From NCBI GenBank assembly GCA_033439265.1, contig JAVTVX010000019.1:15588039-15652038 (forward strand): a stretch of DNA of 64,000 bases, written 5' to 3'. The DNA is from Dillenia suffruticosa (taxonomy: Eukaryota > Streptophyta > Magnoliopsida > Dilleniales > Dilleniaceae). Position numbers and translations under genes: made by a program. The notes under the pieces were generated by a model. That model made no database searches. It was given only the letters and a program-made list of their open reading frames with translations, and was not told where the DNA came from. Numbering within the stretch: position 1 is the stretch's first letter; each line of letters starts with the position of its first letter. Positions 24,120 to 36,264 of this stretch are shown here, one piece after another.

Positions 24120-26330
24120 TCAGATCTTGCGAATCAAAAAATTTAATGTAGCACGTGTCGCTTCAATTACTGTAAATCGTCTCCAACGCATTTTTTTATT
24201 CTGCATGTTTGTTGATTGGTTCCCTACTACTGCTTTCAATTTTTTGATAGTTAGACTTTTTAGTGATTCAACCTTCTGTGAATATCTTTTGAGAGAAATG
24301 ACCAAAGGTTCATTGTCTGGTTTTTTTCCTGGCATCGGAGATATTAGAAGTACTATGATATTGGAAGAACTGTGTGACGTTTGGAGTGACATGATATTGG
24401 GAAATAACTTTGAAGTTATGTCGGCAACGAATACTAACAGAGCTAATATGGTTTTGGGGAGTCGAGTCCCAATGTACAAAGAGTCGGTGAAGTACAGTCT
24501 AAAGATACCATATACCGGCACTATCACTAGAGATTTGGTGCATTGGAATATTTTTCCTACGTTGTTGATTCCCAAGGCCTAACGCTTGGTGGTTGCAATC
24601 ATCTCTCTGATGAGTTTTTGGGACTTGTGTTTCTATTTTTAAGTCATGGCTTCCATATTTTCATTGAAGAAGTATAAGGTAAAGGATTCCATCAAGGGTT
24701 GGCTTTGCTTACAGACTTAGAAAGAGTTTGATTGGAGACTTTTTTATAATGAGACTATCGACAAGAATTGAATGTGTCAGCACTTTTTCGTTGACTTCTT
24801 GGAGAGGGACTTGATGTCGGAGCTTCCGGTGCCTTGTGCTAGTCCGTTGGTTGGGTTAAAGCCTCACCGGTCTTCTCATAACTCTGGCTTCGTCCAATCT
24901 ATGGGTGATTATTGCAAGGCCCCGTGGAGAAGTATTTGGGTTGATCATCTTCTAAATGATGAGATGCTGTTATTAGCAGGTTTACTGCTCGGGAAGAAAA
25001 GGGTAATCAAGAAGACCATCTTGCTTGAGAAGAAGAAGAAGAAAACTATAGATTTTTTGCATTCCGCCGTAGAGAAGGACTTGAAGCAGATTTTCACTGA
25101 TCGACAGATGAGGGCAGAAGTAAAGGGAGCCCTTGAAGGAAATGAAAGCTCATCGAGGGCTCGTTCGCTTGATTTAACCCCACTCGCTTCTTCGAGGGTC
25201 AAGAGGAGGTGAGTGCAATTGCAATAGTCATTTGAGGAGGAGACCGATGAGAGTCCGAAGGAGAGGCTGCCAGTTGCTCAAGAACTTGCTTAACCGACTG
25301 TTGGTGAGTCAACAGAGGTTGGCAATAGCGAACGCAAAGGTAAGTGTTTTGTTGGTGGAACTAGGGTTCCTTAATGGGAGGAGAAGATCTTGCTCCTGGG
25401 GCTTCAACAGAGGCAGAGGGACTCTTCTCAGGGTGTTTTGAAGATGCAAGGTCGTCCTCTACCGTTTCGTTGTTTCCCTTGGACAAAGGCAAGGGTGTGG
25501 TGCTCGAAGAGGAGGTATTTCCCTATGCTATTCCCGTTCGGTCTTTTGACGGGTACTGAGGCTTAAAGAAGCATGGAATGGTAACAATTAGTGCCAGAGA
25601 CAATCGTCACTACCACATGGAGATTGTTGAAGAAGAGTGGATAGCTGATCAGTTAGACTTTAACTGTTCGAATCTACCTCACTCGAGTTGAGCGACGAGA
25701 TCCTGCTCTCTGTAGCTATGATGGTATTTTCCTTTTCTTAGCATTCATTTGCTTTTCCTTTTTCAGCCTACTGACTGATACTCATTTGCTCAAACCATGG
25801 TCCTGGCAGAGTTTCAAAAGAGACAAAAGGAGCAGATGTTAAGTCACATGAGGTGTCGTTATGACCAGACGGTGGATGTTGTCTCCCGATTAAAGAAAGT
25901 CCTTTCGTCAAAGGAGAGGAAGTTTGAGGAGGCAAGGACTTCTGCGACTACCATGAGTGCTCATAATGAAGCAATGGAGCAGTCGAGGGCCGAACGGGAA
26001 ATAACACTTTGTCTGTGTGAGGGGTTGAAGGTCGAGGCCAAGGTTCATGAGACCTCTCTATAGGACGTTAGGAGGCTAGCCGACATGCGTGATCAGTCTC
26101 TTCAAGCTACCGAGTGAAAAATAGTAAAGCTGGGGGCCATTGTGGATCAACACGTGCGCATTTAGCACAAACTATCTAAAAGGCTCCAGTGCACTATGGA
26201 AATTATTCATCCAGCAGCATTAGCGAGTGTCATGCCCCCGAACGTCATGGACACCTCTTCTAAACTCGAATCTATTCCTACCCCTGTTGAACCTAATATA
26301 CCTTCTACCCCTTGATTAAGGTTCTCTGTT
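24120..26330 (+). other. Antisense reading frames inside the gypsy element
   Basis: On the strand opposite to gag there are open stretches at 24127-24582 (151 codons), 24772-25212 (146 codons) and 25797-26063 (88 codons). The last is rich in charged residues in heptad-like order and looks like a coiled coil. Their position, between the expected place of pol and the 3' LTR and in reverse orientation, fits the extra antisense ORFs reported for some Tat-lineage gypsy elements. No domain could be named with certainty. Confidence 0.4.
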
Positions 26331-26599
26331 TTCTTTTGTAACTCTCTTTTTTTGTATTTTTTTTCAAATTTATCAATGAGATGGTCTTTCGTTCTTGCTC
26401 TGACTTGTTCTTCGTGTTGATAGTAGTACTTCTTGCTAGATTGAATGTTACCGAGGAGGCATGTCCTTAGTCAGTGAGGTATTCCTCTGATAGTGAGTTC
26501 CTTTGATAAGCCATTTGATAGGATAGGTCACTGGTGCTTAACAGGAAGGTGGGTTCCGTGCTGATAATGTTTTATATTCATTGGGTAGGTAATGCTTAC

Positions 26600-27140
26600 T
26601 CATTCATGGAGATATATTTTTAAAGATAGACTCTGTTCATGAGGATTAGGTGATACTATTCCGTTTAGGGAGATAGATTCCTAATGATATTCATGAGGAC
26701 TGAGCGACACATGCCCATTCAGAGAGATAAATCCCTAACGATAGACTTCGTTCAGGAGGACTTGGCGATGTTGACCTGTTTGGAGAGATAGATCTCTAAC
26801 TAGAGACTCCGTTCAGGAGGATTAGGTGATGCCAGCCTCTTCGAGGAGATGAATCCCTAACGATGGACTCCATTTGGGAGGACTGGGTGATGTTAGCCCA
26901 TTCAAAGAGATAAATGTCTAACAATAGACTCCGTTCGAGAATATTAGGCGATACTGGCCCATTCGAAAAGATAGATCCCTAACGATGGACTTATTTCGGG
27001 AGGATTTGGCGATATTGGCCTATTTGAGGAAATAAATCTCTAACAATGGACTTCGTTTGGGAAGATTGGAAGAAGTTGGTCTGCTTAAAAAGATAGATCC
27101 CTAACTATAGACTCTATTCGAGAGGACTACGCGATACTAG
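26600..27140. repeat. Tandem array, about 60 bp unit, about nine copies
   Basis: The motif GAGATARATCYCTAACRATRG followed by ACTCCGTTCRGGAGGA and a GGCGAT block recurs at about 26611, 26671, 26724, 26785, 26845, 26907, 26967, 27027 and 27089. Units differ by substitutions and small indels. The array lies in the interior of the gypsy element. Confidence 0.85.
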
Positions 27141-29402
27141 TCCGTGCTCAGCGCAATCAGCTTGACAAGCGAAATGAGATACGTGGTTAAAATGAAACAA
27201 TGATTAAAGATTAAGTGTTAAAGCTAGGTACCATAGGTTACCTGTCAAGGGGTATTACGAATGCAACTACAAAGAGAGAGAGTGGTCTAGAGTTTACTTA
27301 AGGGGAAAAGCCAGGGGTTTTGGATCACAGAGCAACGTTCTGATACCATTGGAGATCTTGAACTTAACTTTCATATGCTTCATACTCGGTAGCACTTCTA
27401 GAGCGTTTAGGTCAGGTCGTCCCAAGATAGCACTATAGAGCAAGGGGAGCTCAAACCACATTGAATGTGGTTTATGCCGTTGCATGGTCCTTAATGGGTC
27501 CAACGTAAGGCTACAAGTACGCAGGGGAGAAACCCATCTACTAAAAGAAATTCCAATAAAGGAGGTTACAACCAGCCCCTTGGTTGACAAAGATTCTTCT
27601 GACCTTATATTGCCCGATCATAGCTATAATAATGAGGGAATCGTGTCGTTTTGGATGGATCCCCATTAAGTCATCGTCATTGAAACCAATCATGGGCCTC
27701 GTCTTTTTGGGCAGATCTCTAGCACAGGCGGTAAGAATCTCTTTAGATGCTGAGATGGATGGCTCTATTTGGCTCTATCTTTTAGAAGATTAAGGCTACT
27801 AGGTTCCCCCTATCATTCATTTGTGTTTGTACTCGATTGTATCGATGTAGTGCTTATAAGATATGGGCCGAAAGGTAAGGCTACGAAGGGTCATACCCCG
27901 CCTTGCATTTGGAGGATCACTCCATCTGGTCAGTTGCGGGCATCTCTAAGGACTGGCTGATCAACTCGTTCTTTCTCTCGCTTTGAACCCCAAGGGAGGC
28001 CCTTTCTTTCCGCACTAATGAATTTTTGGAGTTGATTACCTCGGATGAGGAACTCGAGTTCATCTTTTAGATTTTTACATTTATCAATGAGATGGCCATA
28101 GTCCCAATGGAAGTGACAATATCGAGTCTTGTCCTTTTTAGGATCATCTTCAGTAGGGCAAGAGGGCCACCAGATATAGAGTTTGTTCCGGATCTGGGGA
28201 AGCACTCGACTAAAAGTCTCGTTCAGAGTGGTGTACCTAGTGAACTTCCATTGTTGTAGAGGCCCTTGGCAGGCCTTCTTAGATGATGACCAACAAGATG
28301 ATTGTCTGCGCTGTTTCTGAGCTGGTCGATTGCGTCACTTGTTAAAGGTTTCAACATCTTCCGTAACGATGTATTTCTCCACCCAATCATAAAATTCCTA
28401 AATAGTGGACGTAGGATTTTTAGTGATTGATGTCTTCATTTCAGGCGGCCACAGTCTTTTAAGCAGTACTACTAGCGCGATAGAATGGTCTAGTCTTGAG
28501 ACTTTCATCATTTCTGCCTTAAGTTTCTTGAGAAAATCTCTCAACGGCTCATCCTCCTTCTACTGTAATGAGCGAAGGGATGTGGACTTTCTCTTAACCT
28601 CTTCTACTGATGACAAAATGCACCTCGAACTGTTGTCGGAGTTTAGAAAATCTCTTAACACTGAACGAGGGGAGTAAATTGAACCATGTCAACACATTGC
28701 CCTTCAAAGTTGTTAGCGTCTGACATGTCTCTTGAGATCGTCACAGTGATGAAATGGGTGATGTGGTCTCTAAGATCGGTGGTGCCGTCATACCTCTCCA
28801 ATGGGGGGAGTAGCATATCACGAGGCATCAGTTTAGAAGATATCTTGGGATCAAATGGTGAGAGACCAATAGGAAACTAAGTAGACTCGTCTCTTTTCAC
28901 GTTCGCTTGCTTTAGCTCATTTGCCACAAGCTTGTCGACCTATTTCCTTGGATCGTCTAGGTCATGTCGAGACATCACTAAGGGTTCTCGATGCTCTCTG
29001 GGCTCGAGCCTTCGTGTATACATGTGGCCCAATCCATGAGAAGAGGATTGGACTCCTGGTCGAAGGATACGACTAAGCTCTTCTAGCTGCTTGCTTATAC
29101 TTTGTATTTTGGATTATAGCCTTTCTACCTGAAGTTGAGTAGGAGAAGCAGGAGTAGCAAGGGCTGTCAAGTGATTTGGGTGGCCGACCAGGAATTGGAC
29201 CTTAGGGGATTAGTGATGATATAAGGTCTTGTAGGGTTATTTGCCACGTGCTGTGCAGTATTCATCAGGGAGACAGTATGCCCTTCCTTCAAGGATGAGG
29301 CTTTGAAAGCTACTTTGGTCATTCTCTGGGAAGGCATTTTCTCTTGGTAAACCTATGTAGGATAGGCTTCTTTCTAGTATGTTCCCACGGATAGCACTAA
29401 TC

Positions 29403-30235
29403 TGTTGGAGATGGGTTTGGTTTCATAAGTAATGGCACTTCTAATTAATACAGGATGCCTTGGATGTCTGGTGATCTCGAACATTGAGACCTACAAAAAA
29501 ACCACCGGAGGGTGCTCCAGTGAGTGAGGCTCCGACGCTCAAATTAGAGAACAATTTTCGAGAAAGAAGTAATAGATTGAAAGAAAGCCTCTATTGTGCA
29601 AAAGGTAAGAGAGTGCATAAGTATAAGCGTAAGAGTCTGCGCACCTCACGTGATTTACTTAATGGTATATATATATAATTACCTAACGTGAGCGATGTAT
29701 GCATATGGGCGTTTAAACCCTAATTTTCTTATAGAAGATACCTAAGATTTCTTGGATAATAGTGAAAGGATCCGGAAAGATCTCAAACACTATTGATTAG
29801 GAAGGTTTTGATGGTTGTAGAGATTTTTTTCCACAATTTGAAGTCTCCTTTCCATTTACGAAAAATTCCGTTCGTATTTTTAGGATGAGTGAATATTTGC
29901 GTCATGGGACCGAGTGATGATCACTGAACACCAAGTGGGTGTTGTGACCGAGCAACCGTATACCGATTAGAACTTGGTCGATGAATACCGAGTGATTATG
30001 GACCATACCGACCCATCTGGGAGATAAACTCCGTATTGATGACACACTTCAGTCGATATGTCCCTTGGGCTAGGGGTTCGGAGGGTTTCAAGTCTTGTAA
30101 TAACGACAAGTTTTCAAACTAAATGGTTGATCGATCAGATGGCTATCAATTGAGCAGGCAATAGGAGCACCAGGAGTCATTTTGGGTCAGTCTTGAGCCC
30201 AATGGGATTTGGACCGTTTCGATCGTGCATCATCA
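29403..30235 (-). repeat. Right (5') LTR of the gypsy element
   Basis: Starts TGTTGGAGATGGG on the + strand and ends CATCATCA, matching the left copy. Interior sequence next to it resembles a gypsy primer-binding region on the - strand. Confidence 0.85.
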
Positions 30236-31301
30236 GGTTTCAAGAAATATTCCACTCTAATTTGCTTCGGTTCCAAGTTATCCCGCACAGATAGTGACCC
30301 CATGCCTAATCCTAGATCTTACTCTCTATTGTAGTATTGTTAGGGCTCTTTAATATGTGACTATGACCCGCCATGAGATTGCTTACTCTATTGATCAGGA
30401 GTGTCAATTTATGCAACAACCTAGCACTTCACATTAGATTGTTGTCAAGTGCATTCTTCATTACTCGAAGGGGACCCTTTCTCAAGGCTTGCTTCTTTAC
30501 CTATTTATCTTCACTTCACCTACAGGCTTCACTGATTCAAATTGGGTAAGCTGTCCTAATGATAGCTGCGCCACTGGTGGCTATTGTGTCTACCTGGGTT
30601 ATGTCTTAGTGTTGTGGTCATCTTAAATGCAATTTGTGGTCTCTCGTTCTGGCACCGATTCAGAGTACCATGGCATTGCTTATACCACTACAAAAATCAT
30701 ATGGGTACGCTAACTACTTAAGGAACTACAAGTCTTCCTTCCCTCAATCTCTTTTTTGCTGGTGTGATATAGTGCTTCCTATCTCACTGCTAATCCACAT
30801 TTCAATGCTTGCACTGAGCATACTGAGGTCAATTTTCATTTTATTGGAGAGAAGGTGGCTCCGAAGGCAATTAATGTTTGATGCATTTCCTCTCTTGATC
30901 AAACTACTAACATCCTGACTAGGCGTTTCATGAAATTGTTTTAAGTTCTTTAGGGACAAGCCCATGGTCACTCTTGCACCTATTTGCTTGTGGAGGCAGG
31001 GGCATGTAGAAGATAAAACCGAGACAGCCAAGTAAAGACTCGATTCAAATTTAATTTTGAAGAGTTCAATGCCTATCCCACCAAGCACCTTGTATCTCTA
31101 GCATTTGTATTTGTTTGAGGTTGCAATATGATACAAGAGAAGTATTTGCTAAAACAATTGCTATTATTTCTTATACTTAGAACCCCACTGGGGTACGAAC
31201 CGCACTATCTTTTTGAACCCCATTATGTTGTTAAATTATAATATATAAACTTGTAGTAAACATACAATAGACATATCTATTCTTTTCGGTGTTATACAAT
31301 T

Positions 31302-31419
31302 GGTCCGCGGGTCGAGTGGATAAGGTCACTCCGCTTCGTAACCAAGAAGTTGACTTCGACTTATAATTTAAACATAAAATAAATTATATTGGGAAACCCC
31401 TATCTTCCAAAAAAAAAAA
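31302..31419 (+). mobile_element. tRNA-derived SINE, about 118 bp
   Basis: The head GGTCCGCGGGTCGAGTGGAT has the shape of a tRNA 5' half with an A box (GTCGAGTGGATAAGG), then CCGCTTCGTAACC, like a tRNA-Arg anticodon loop (TCG), then GACTTCGACTT as a degraded B box. A short tail follows and ends in a run of eleven A. Length and order fit a plant SINE better than a tRNA gene, since the acceptor stem does not close. No target duplication was seen. Confidence 0.55.
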
Positions 31420-32199
31420 CTCTAGATAGATAAGACCAGATTAGTTGGGACAAAAAATCGGATACCAGTCGATTGGGGAAGTGTCTTTATTATAATATGT
31501 TTATTAATTGATCATATATAGACTCATCGAATTAATTATTTTAATATATTTATTGATTGATCCTACAGTTTGTTGAATTAATTATTATGGTTATTGAATC
31601 AATACAAATGCTTAATTGTTTCAATGGATGGTCACTGATACCCGTTAAACAAAATCTCAGTCTCAAGTTTTACTGAATTACTTCTTGCAATCGGGTCTAA
31701 ATGATGTTAGATATAAAATGAAATGATTTAATTTTATTGTAATAATTTCAAAATTTAAGTATACACACACACACACACGCGTTATTACTACATGTTGTAA
31801 ATGAACCGAAATCCCGTTCACTTGGCTCCAAAATCACACATGTGAACTTGAACCTAAAAAGTACACATTGATTGCAAACCAAATCTAATTTTTGATTAAA
31901 TTAGGCTTGTATGTGAACATATTTTCCGGTCGGTCATTGTTTTCGGCTGAACTTTAAGGCAGTTGATCGTTGGAGCAACTTGCAATGTGGATGGTCAAAT
32001 TGAAGGTGACATTGGCCAGAGTTTCCTGGTTTTTTCCTTTTAGAAATCACAAGAGCCGATAATTTGCACTAGAAAGCAGTGGGACATATAGCATTTCTAG
32101 GCACTTTCTTTCACTTTTTCTCTATTGTTTTGCCTAGGATTTTCCCTTTTTTCTTTATCCCCTTAGGTAGGAAGTTACATTGCATTAGTCGAGGACCAA
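31420..32199. other. Spacer between SINE and right duplication arm
   Basis: AT-rich; a short AC repeat at about 31763-31779. No gene recognised. Confidence 0.5.
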
Positions 32200-33667
32200 A
32201 AAAATTACATTAGTCATCTGGGTTTCTTCTTACCTTAACGTACTTTGATCATCTAGAAAATGCATTTCTTCAGGTCTTTAGGACCTACAACAGCATATAT
32301 TAAATATTTCGACTCAAATTCTTATGCAAAAACAAGGTCAGGAATAGCATGACCCGCTCTTTAAATGCCCATATGCATGCAAGAACAATCAATAACTTTC
32401 TCAAACTCTTTTTTTATTATTTTTTCCTTAATTTGAATTACTCTACTTTGGGAAAGAAAAAAAGGGTTGAATAAGACAAATTATTTTGTGGGCTGTCATC
32501 AATTTCAATTTTTTTTTTTTATAAATATTGAATCCAACTAAATCTTTTTTCAAGTCAGATTGCATCCATAAAGGACAAAACTCTCTCGATATTTATTTTT
32601 GTTATACACAAAACTCAAAATCAAGATATTGATTGAAAAGTGCCGGTGCCAATGTCTAAACTAAGAAATTCTCTACACATTTAGGCTTTAAGTAGGTAAA
32701 TAAAAAGAAGGACCGATTTCTCCAAAACAGACGAGTTGAATGGAAAATGAAAGAGACCGGTGGATATTATTTGGGGGAGAAAAAAACTCTCATTTTGAAA
32801 AAAAAAAATAGTTATTTGGAAATAAAATTATGTTATTCTCGCCGGTAAATTATGTCTCACAGCTTAAAGCCCCATAATTATGTTTTTATATGATAGTATA
32901 TTTTGACCAATATTTAATTATATATAGAATTTATTAAAATATATTAATAATTTAATTAAACATGAATCAAAAGGTGCTGTTGTAAATTATCATATAAGAT
33001 TTGGCTCATTCGATCCAAAATCCATTTGGTCCATTTAGGGTTACTCCAAAGCACACCTTAGCATGCCAGGGTTGGTCGGCAAGAATGAACTTGGTCGCTT
33101 AACATGTAGCAGACGGCAATGGTTGTTACTTCAATTATAAACTCCAGCTAATTTCTACCCATTCTTTAGGGGACCAACTAGGCATGTGAATAATTAGGAA
33201 ATTTGATCCCAAAATTCAGTTTTTGCAATAAAAAACGACATTTGATGTTTCTAATTGTCTAGGGCAAAAAGGAGTTTGTGGGAAATTATAGATCCCCAAA
33301 TAAGGGATCACACCATGTTGTAAATTAACGACATTTGAAGTTATGATAAGTAGCATTTAACTCCACAACCACTGCTAGTAAAATTTTCATGTTGTTGAGG
33401 TCAATAGGGCGGATCACTTAACATCATGCAATCCAACAAGCTAGATAGAGTCTTATTGTGATAGTAATGGTTTATCACCAAACAATGGAAATCAAACACA
33501 ATAAGCAAGCCCAAGAGAAAGGGAAAGGGGAAAAAAATCAACACCAACAGTTTGACTTGGACAATATGGATAGCTTGGTAAGAAAATGTTTGTGTATATG
33601 CATAACCACTCTACTTTTGGTTTCCATTTAACTTCTATTTGCATTATATCAAAACATCACGTAATAA

Positions 33668-34906
33668 TTATCCCAAATAATCATTCAACTCACTAGGAAA
33701 ACAAGGAAATTTCTTCCAAGCATTGCCATGCATCTTGAACATCTTCAATGCCTTGTCCTTGGTTGATGACCTTCCATTCACATGTAACAATGCCAAAAGC
33801 TTCTTCACACTTCCATAAAGCAACATCTCCTCTAGAACTCTCTCACTTGGATGACAACTACAAATCAACCACAAGATCTTCACTCCCATCTTTGTGGCCC
33901 CATCCGATGCATTCAACAACTTTTTTGACACGGCCGCCACGCCCAGCCCGTGCTCCAACAACGCCAATCTCCCATCCGCACACTCACAGAGCAACTTGAT
34001 CAGTACCAAGATCTTCTCACATTTTGACCTTGATGAGTCCGGTAGAAGTTCAACTAGCACGCATATAGCCCCCGCTTCAATTGCCTTTATCCTGCTCTTC
34101 TTGAAGGCATTTAGTATATCTATCAACACCTCCAATGCATATGAACTTGCCTTTTTACACATCTCGTCCGATACAAGCTCTAACAATGACTTGAAAAGGT
34201 CAATGCCTTGATCTTGAATCAATCCACTCCAATCATACTCAACTTTCCCTAACTTTCTAAACAAATCAACAGCATAAAATCTAGCTTCCGAACTTCCCCT
34301 TTGAAGTATGATCGCCATAGCTTTCATGCACTCTGGCTTGGACAAAATCTTTACACTGTAGTCACTCTCCTCGTAAATGGGAATCTTATGAAGAATTCCT
34401 AAAGCCTCTTCACAAGATCTAAAAGCCACAAAATCCGAAGTCTCCATAAGAATTTGCACTACTATGACATGAACAAGCACCTCTACACCACCCAATCTAA
34501 CAAAATCATCTCTAACCTCATCATTTAGCTCTACAAGGGACCGGAGTTTCTTGAGACAGCTCAATTTAAAAGGGGTTGTCTCGATGGTCTTGAATATGGA
34601 AACTATTTCCTCATGCTTGGAAGAAGGCCGTGGTGGTGGACGTGAAGGAGACGAGGAAGGAGAGGGTTGTAGAGAGTGAGAATTATTACCATTTTGCCAG
34701 GCAAGAATGAGCCGCTTGAGGGTGTGGTTGGGGGTAATATGGTAATTTTCGATGGGCTGCATGGTGGCGGGACATGTCTTCTTCTTGTAGGTGAAGAGCC
34801 ATTTTTCGATGTTTTTGCGATCGTAGGTGACCCCGGTGGAGATGGTGACCGGATCCTTCATTAGCGCCATTGAAATGGGGCATCTGAAATCTTGAGGATA
34901 CTCCAT
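33668..34906 (-). CDS. U-box/ARM-repeat E3 ubiquitin ligase, PUB22/23/24 type, copy B
   Basis: A 412 aa single-exon paralog of copy A with about 28 amino-acid differences (about 93% identity by eye). It has the same U-box at residues 4-77 (FRCPISMALMKDPV, TYDR, ITPNHTLKRLI), the Ser/Pro linker and the ARM-like region ending in WKKFPCFPSELNDYLG, two residues longer than copy A. It keeps the usual Arg8 that copy A lost, but has Ala at position 14 where Glu is usual in ISLELMKDP. Both copies are free of stops, and the differences are mostly conservative, so both look like working genes. The gene points toward copy A (tail to tail). Substrate and pathway are inferred only from the family. Confidence 0.92.
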   Translation of the reverse strand: MEYPQDFRCPISMALMKDPVTISTGVTYDRKNIEKWLFTYKKKTCPATMQPIENYHITPNHTLKRLILAWQNGNNSHSLQPSPSSSPSRPPPRPSSKHEEIVSIFKTIETTPFKLSCLKKLRSLVELNDEVRDDFVRLGGVEVLVHVIVVQILMETSDFVAFRSCEEALGILHKIPIYEESDYSVKILSKPECMKAMAIILQRGSSEARFYAVDLFRKLGKVEYDWSGLIQDQGIDLFKSLLELVSDEMCKKASSYALEVLIDILNAFKKSRIKAIEAGAICVLVELLPDSSRSKCEKILVLIKLLCECADGRLALLEHGLGVAAVSKKLLNASDGATKMGVKILWLICSCHPSERVLEEMLLYGSVKKLLALLHVNGRSSTKDKALKMFKMHGNAWKKFPCFPSELNDYLG

Positions 34907-34997
34907 ATGTTTGGTTGGTTGGTGGTCTTGTTCTGATCTGTTCAGTTTTTCTTACTATTTCATTGAGAGAGAGTTATGCATTGAACTTTTGCATGTA

Positions 34998-35005
34998 TAT
35001 TTATA
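34998..35005 (-). promoter_or_regulatory. Putative TATA box of U-box copy B
   Basis: TATAAATA on the - strand, about 92 bp upstream of the start codon, in the same 20 bp block as in copy A. Confidence 0.55.
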
Positions 35006-35013
35006 TTATGTAT

Positions 35014-35035
35014 GAGAGAGAGAGAGAGAGAGAGG
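35014..35035 (-). repeat. Short (CT)n tract in the copy B promoter
   Basis: About 22 bp, reading GA on the + strand; it is the counterpart of the 114 bp tract in copy A. Confidence 0.9.
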
Positions 35036-36227
35036 AAAAAATCAAAGTCAGAGCTCAATACAGGATGGAATTTTGCAAGCTGTGATAGGCGTGTGGGAAC
35101 CAACAAGGAAGTTCCGGATTCTCGACTCTACAAGTTTTTTTATGAGTGAATTTCCACATCCAAGGACGAGACTTTTCCTATATTAACATTTGCCCCAATT
35201 GCCGACTCAGTTGATTTTAACTTTCCTATTCTAATAATTAATATATTAGTAAACCTATCTATACCAAAAGTAAAATTCGATAAATCAAGTTGGGAAGATT
35301 TGTACAATTTATGTCCGGAAATATGCTAGTTACCCCGTAGTTGTCATAATTGGCAACTTGCCCTCTATAGTTTACCTTTTTAACAATTTACCCCCTCATT
35401 AGCAATTTGTTTATATGTACTTTTCTTCGTTATTTATATTGTTAATTTAATCAGCTAACACCCAAAATAATATATTGAATCTCTTTGCTCTATTTCATAA
35501 TCTTTTGGTTCATATCCTCTCTCAATAATTAATTTTTTATGAGCTAGTTTTCATTCTCAATTTATTTGATTGAAATATTAAATCAATTTCAACAATTTTG
35601 ATATTTTTTTTGGATTAATTATTTGCAGCATTGCCTCGAAAAACAATTAGCATTCTTGATTTGGTATCTTTGCAATTTCTACAATTTTGAAATTCAAGGA
35701 AAACAACAACGTTGTGTTACTTTTCCTAAGAAAACAAAATTAGTTTTGCCAAGGAAAAAAAAATTTAGTTTCGCCATTGATCACAAGTATTAACTCCATC
35801 AACAGATAGTCAGTTTAGTGAAAATATGTTAGATTTTTTAATCAAAAGTCGAATTATAATTTTAGGAATAAAAAGAATTAAGTGAGAAGAGCTCTCCCAT
35901 TGAGGGTCTGATAATAGCTCGAATTAAATTAGATAGAATATGATTTTGAATATCAATTGATCAAGCAAAAAAATCGGATATCGGTTGCTCAAGCAAAAAA
36001 AAAAATTTACTAACTTTGATAAACAAACCAAGCAAATTCTAATAAAATCATCAATTTGAACCTTAAATTTAATGGAGTATATCATCTATTAACTAAGCTG
36101 GAAAAAGTTTCTTTCACCCCAAAAAATAAAAAAGAAAAAGCTTCTACTTTTTAGTTGGTTTCTTTTTTTTTCTTTTCTTTTTCGTATTAGAAAATAAAAA
36201 ATCAATCGTAGGAGACAGTTCTCCAAT

Positions 36228-36264
<37 letters not shown>

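Larger units (their letters stand above)
23234..30235 (-). mobile_element. Ty3/gypsy LTR element fossil, about 7 kb, inserted in copia
   Basis: Two LTRs of about 0.82 kb (23234-24055 and 29403-30235) flank a 5.3 kb interior. On the - strand, just after the right LTR, comes GTGCTATCCGTGGGAAC, like the region after the gypsy primer site; a purine-rich GGAGTAGGGGCAAG precedes the left LTR, so the element reads right to left. The interior has a gag region (about 28000-28950; PLERYDGTTD and a CHFHWDYGH...C knuckle-like block) and a protease-like part (about 27300-27590; AILGRPDLN). No pol was recognised; that space holds a 60 bp tandem array and + strand frames. GGTT occurs at both edges as a likely target duplication. 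LTRs agree only about 80% by eye, so the insertion is millions of years old. It is broken in many places. Confidence 0.85.
22112..31190 (+). mobile_element. Ty1/copia fossil split by a gypsy insertion
   Basis: Left part (22112 to about 23229): translated pieces recall the integrase C-terminus (TNRHIYFAHYIIFDEDCYP), the serine-rich linker, the RT start near 22600 (VGSKWF) and an RT block at about 23080-23215. Right part (30236 to about 31005): collinear continuation with RT end and RNase H (MTRHEIAYSID, GCC-like DSCATGGYCVY region, SRSGTDSEYHGIAY). A purine-rich GTGGAGGCAGGGGCA near 30990 precedes a probable 3' LTR starting TGTAGAAG at about 31006; its right end is uncertain. The element has many breaks and lacks a recognised 5' end, so it is old, and older than the gypsy copy within it. 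Confidence 0.8.
32200..35315. repeat. Inverted duplication, right arm (U-box gene copy B)
   Basis: Reverse-complement partner of about 14685-17700. Order of matching blocks is kept across the arm, with indels between them. The arms are about 14.5 kb apart. Confidence 0.85.

Noticed and set aside
31302-31375. Functional tRNA-Arg gene
   Set aside because: A and B boxes are degraded, the acceptor stem does not pair, and an A-tail follows; a SINE fits better.
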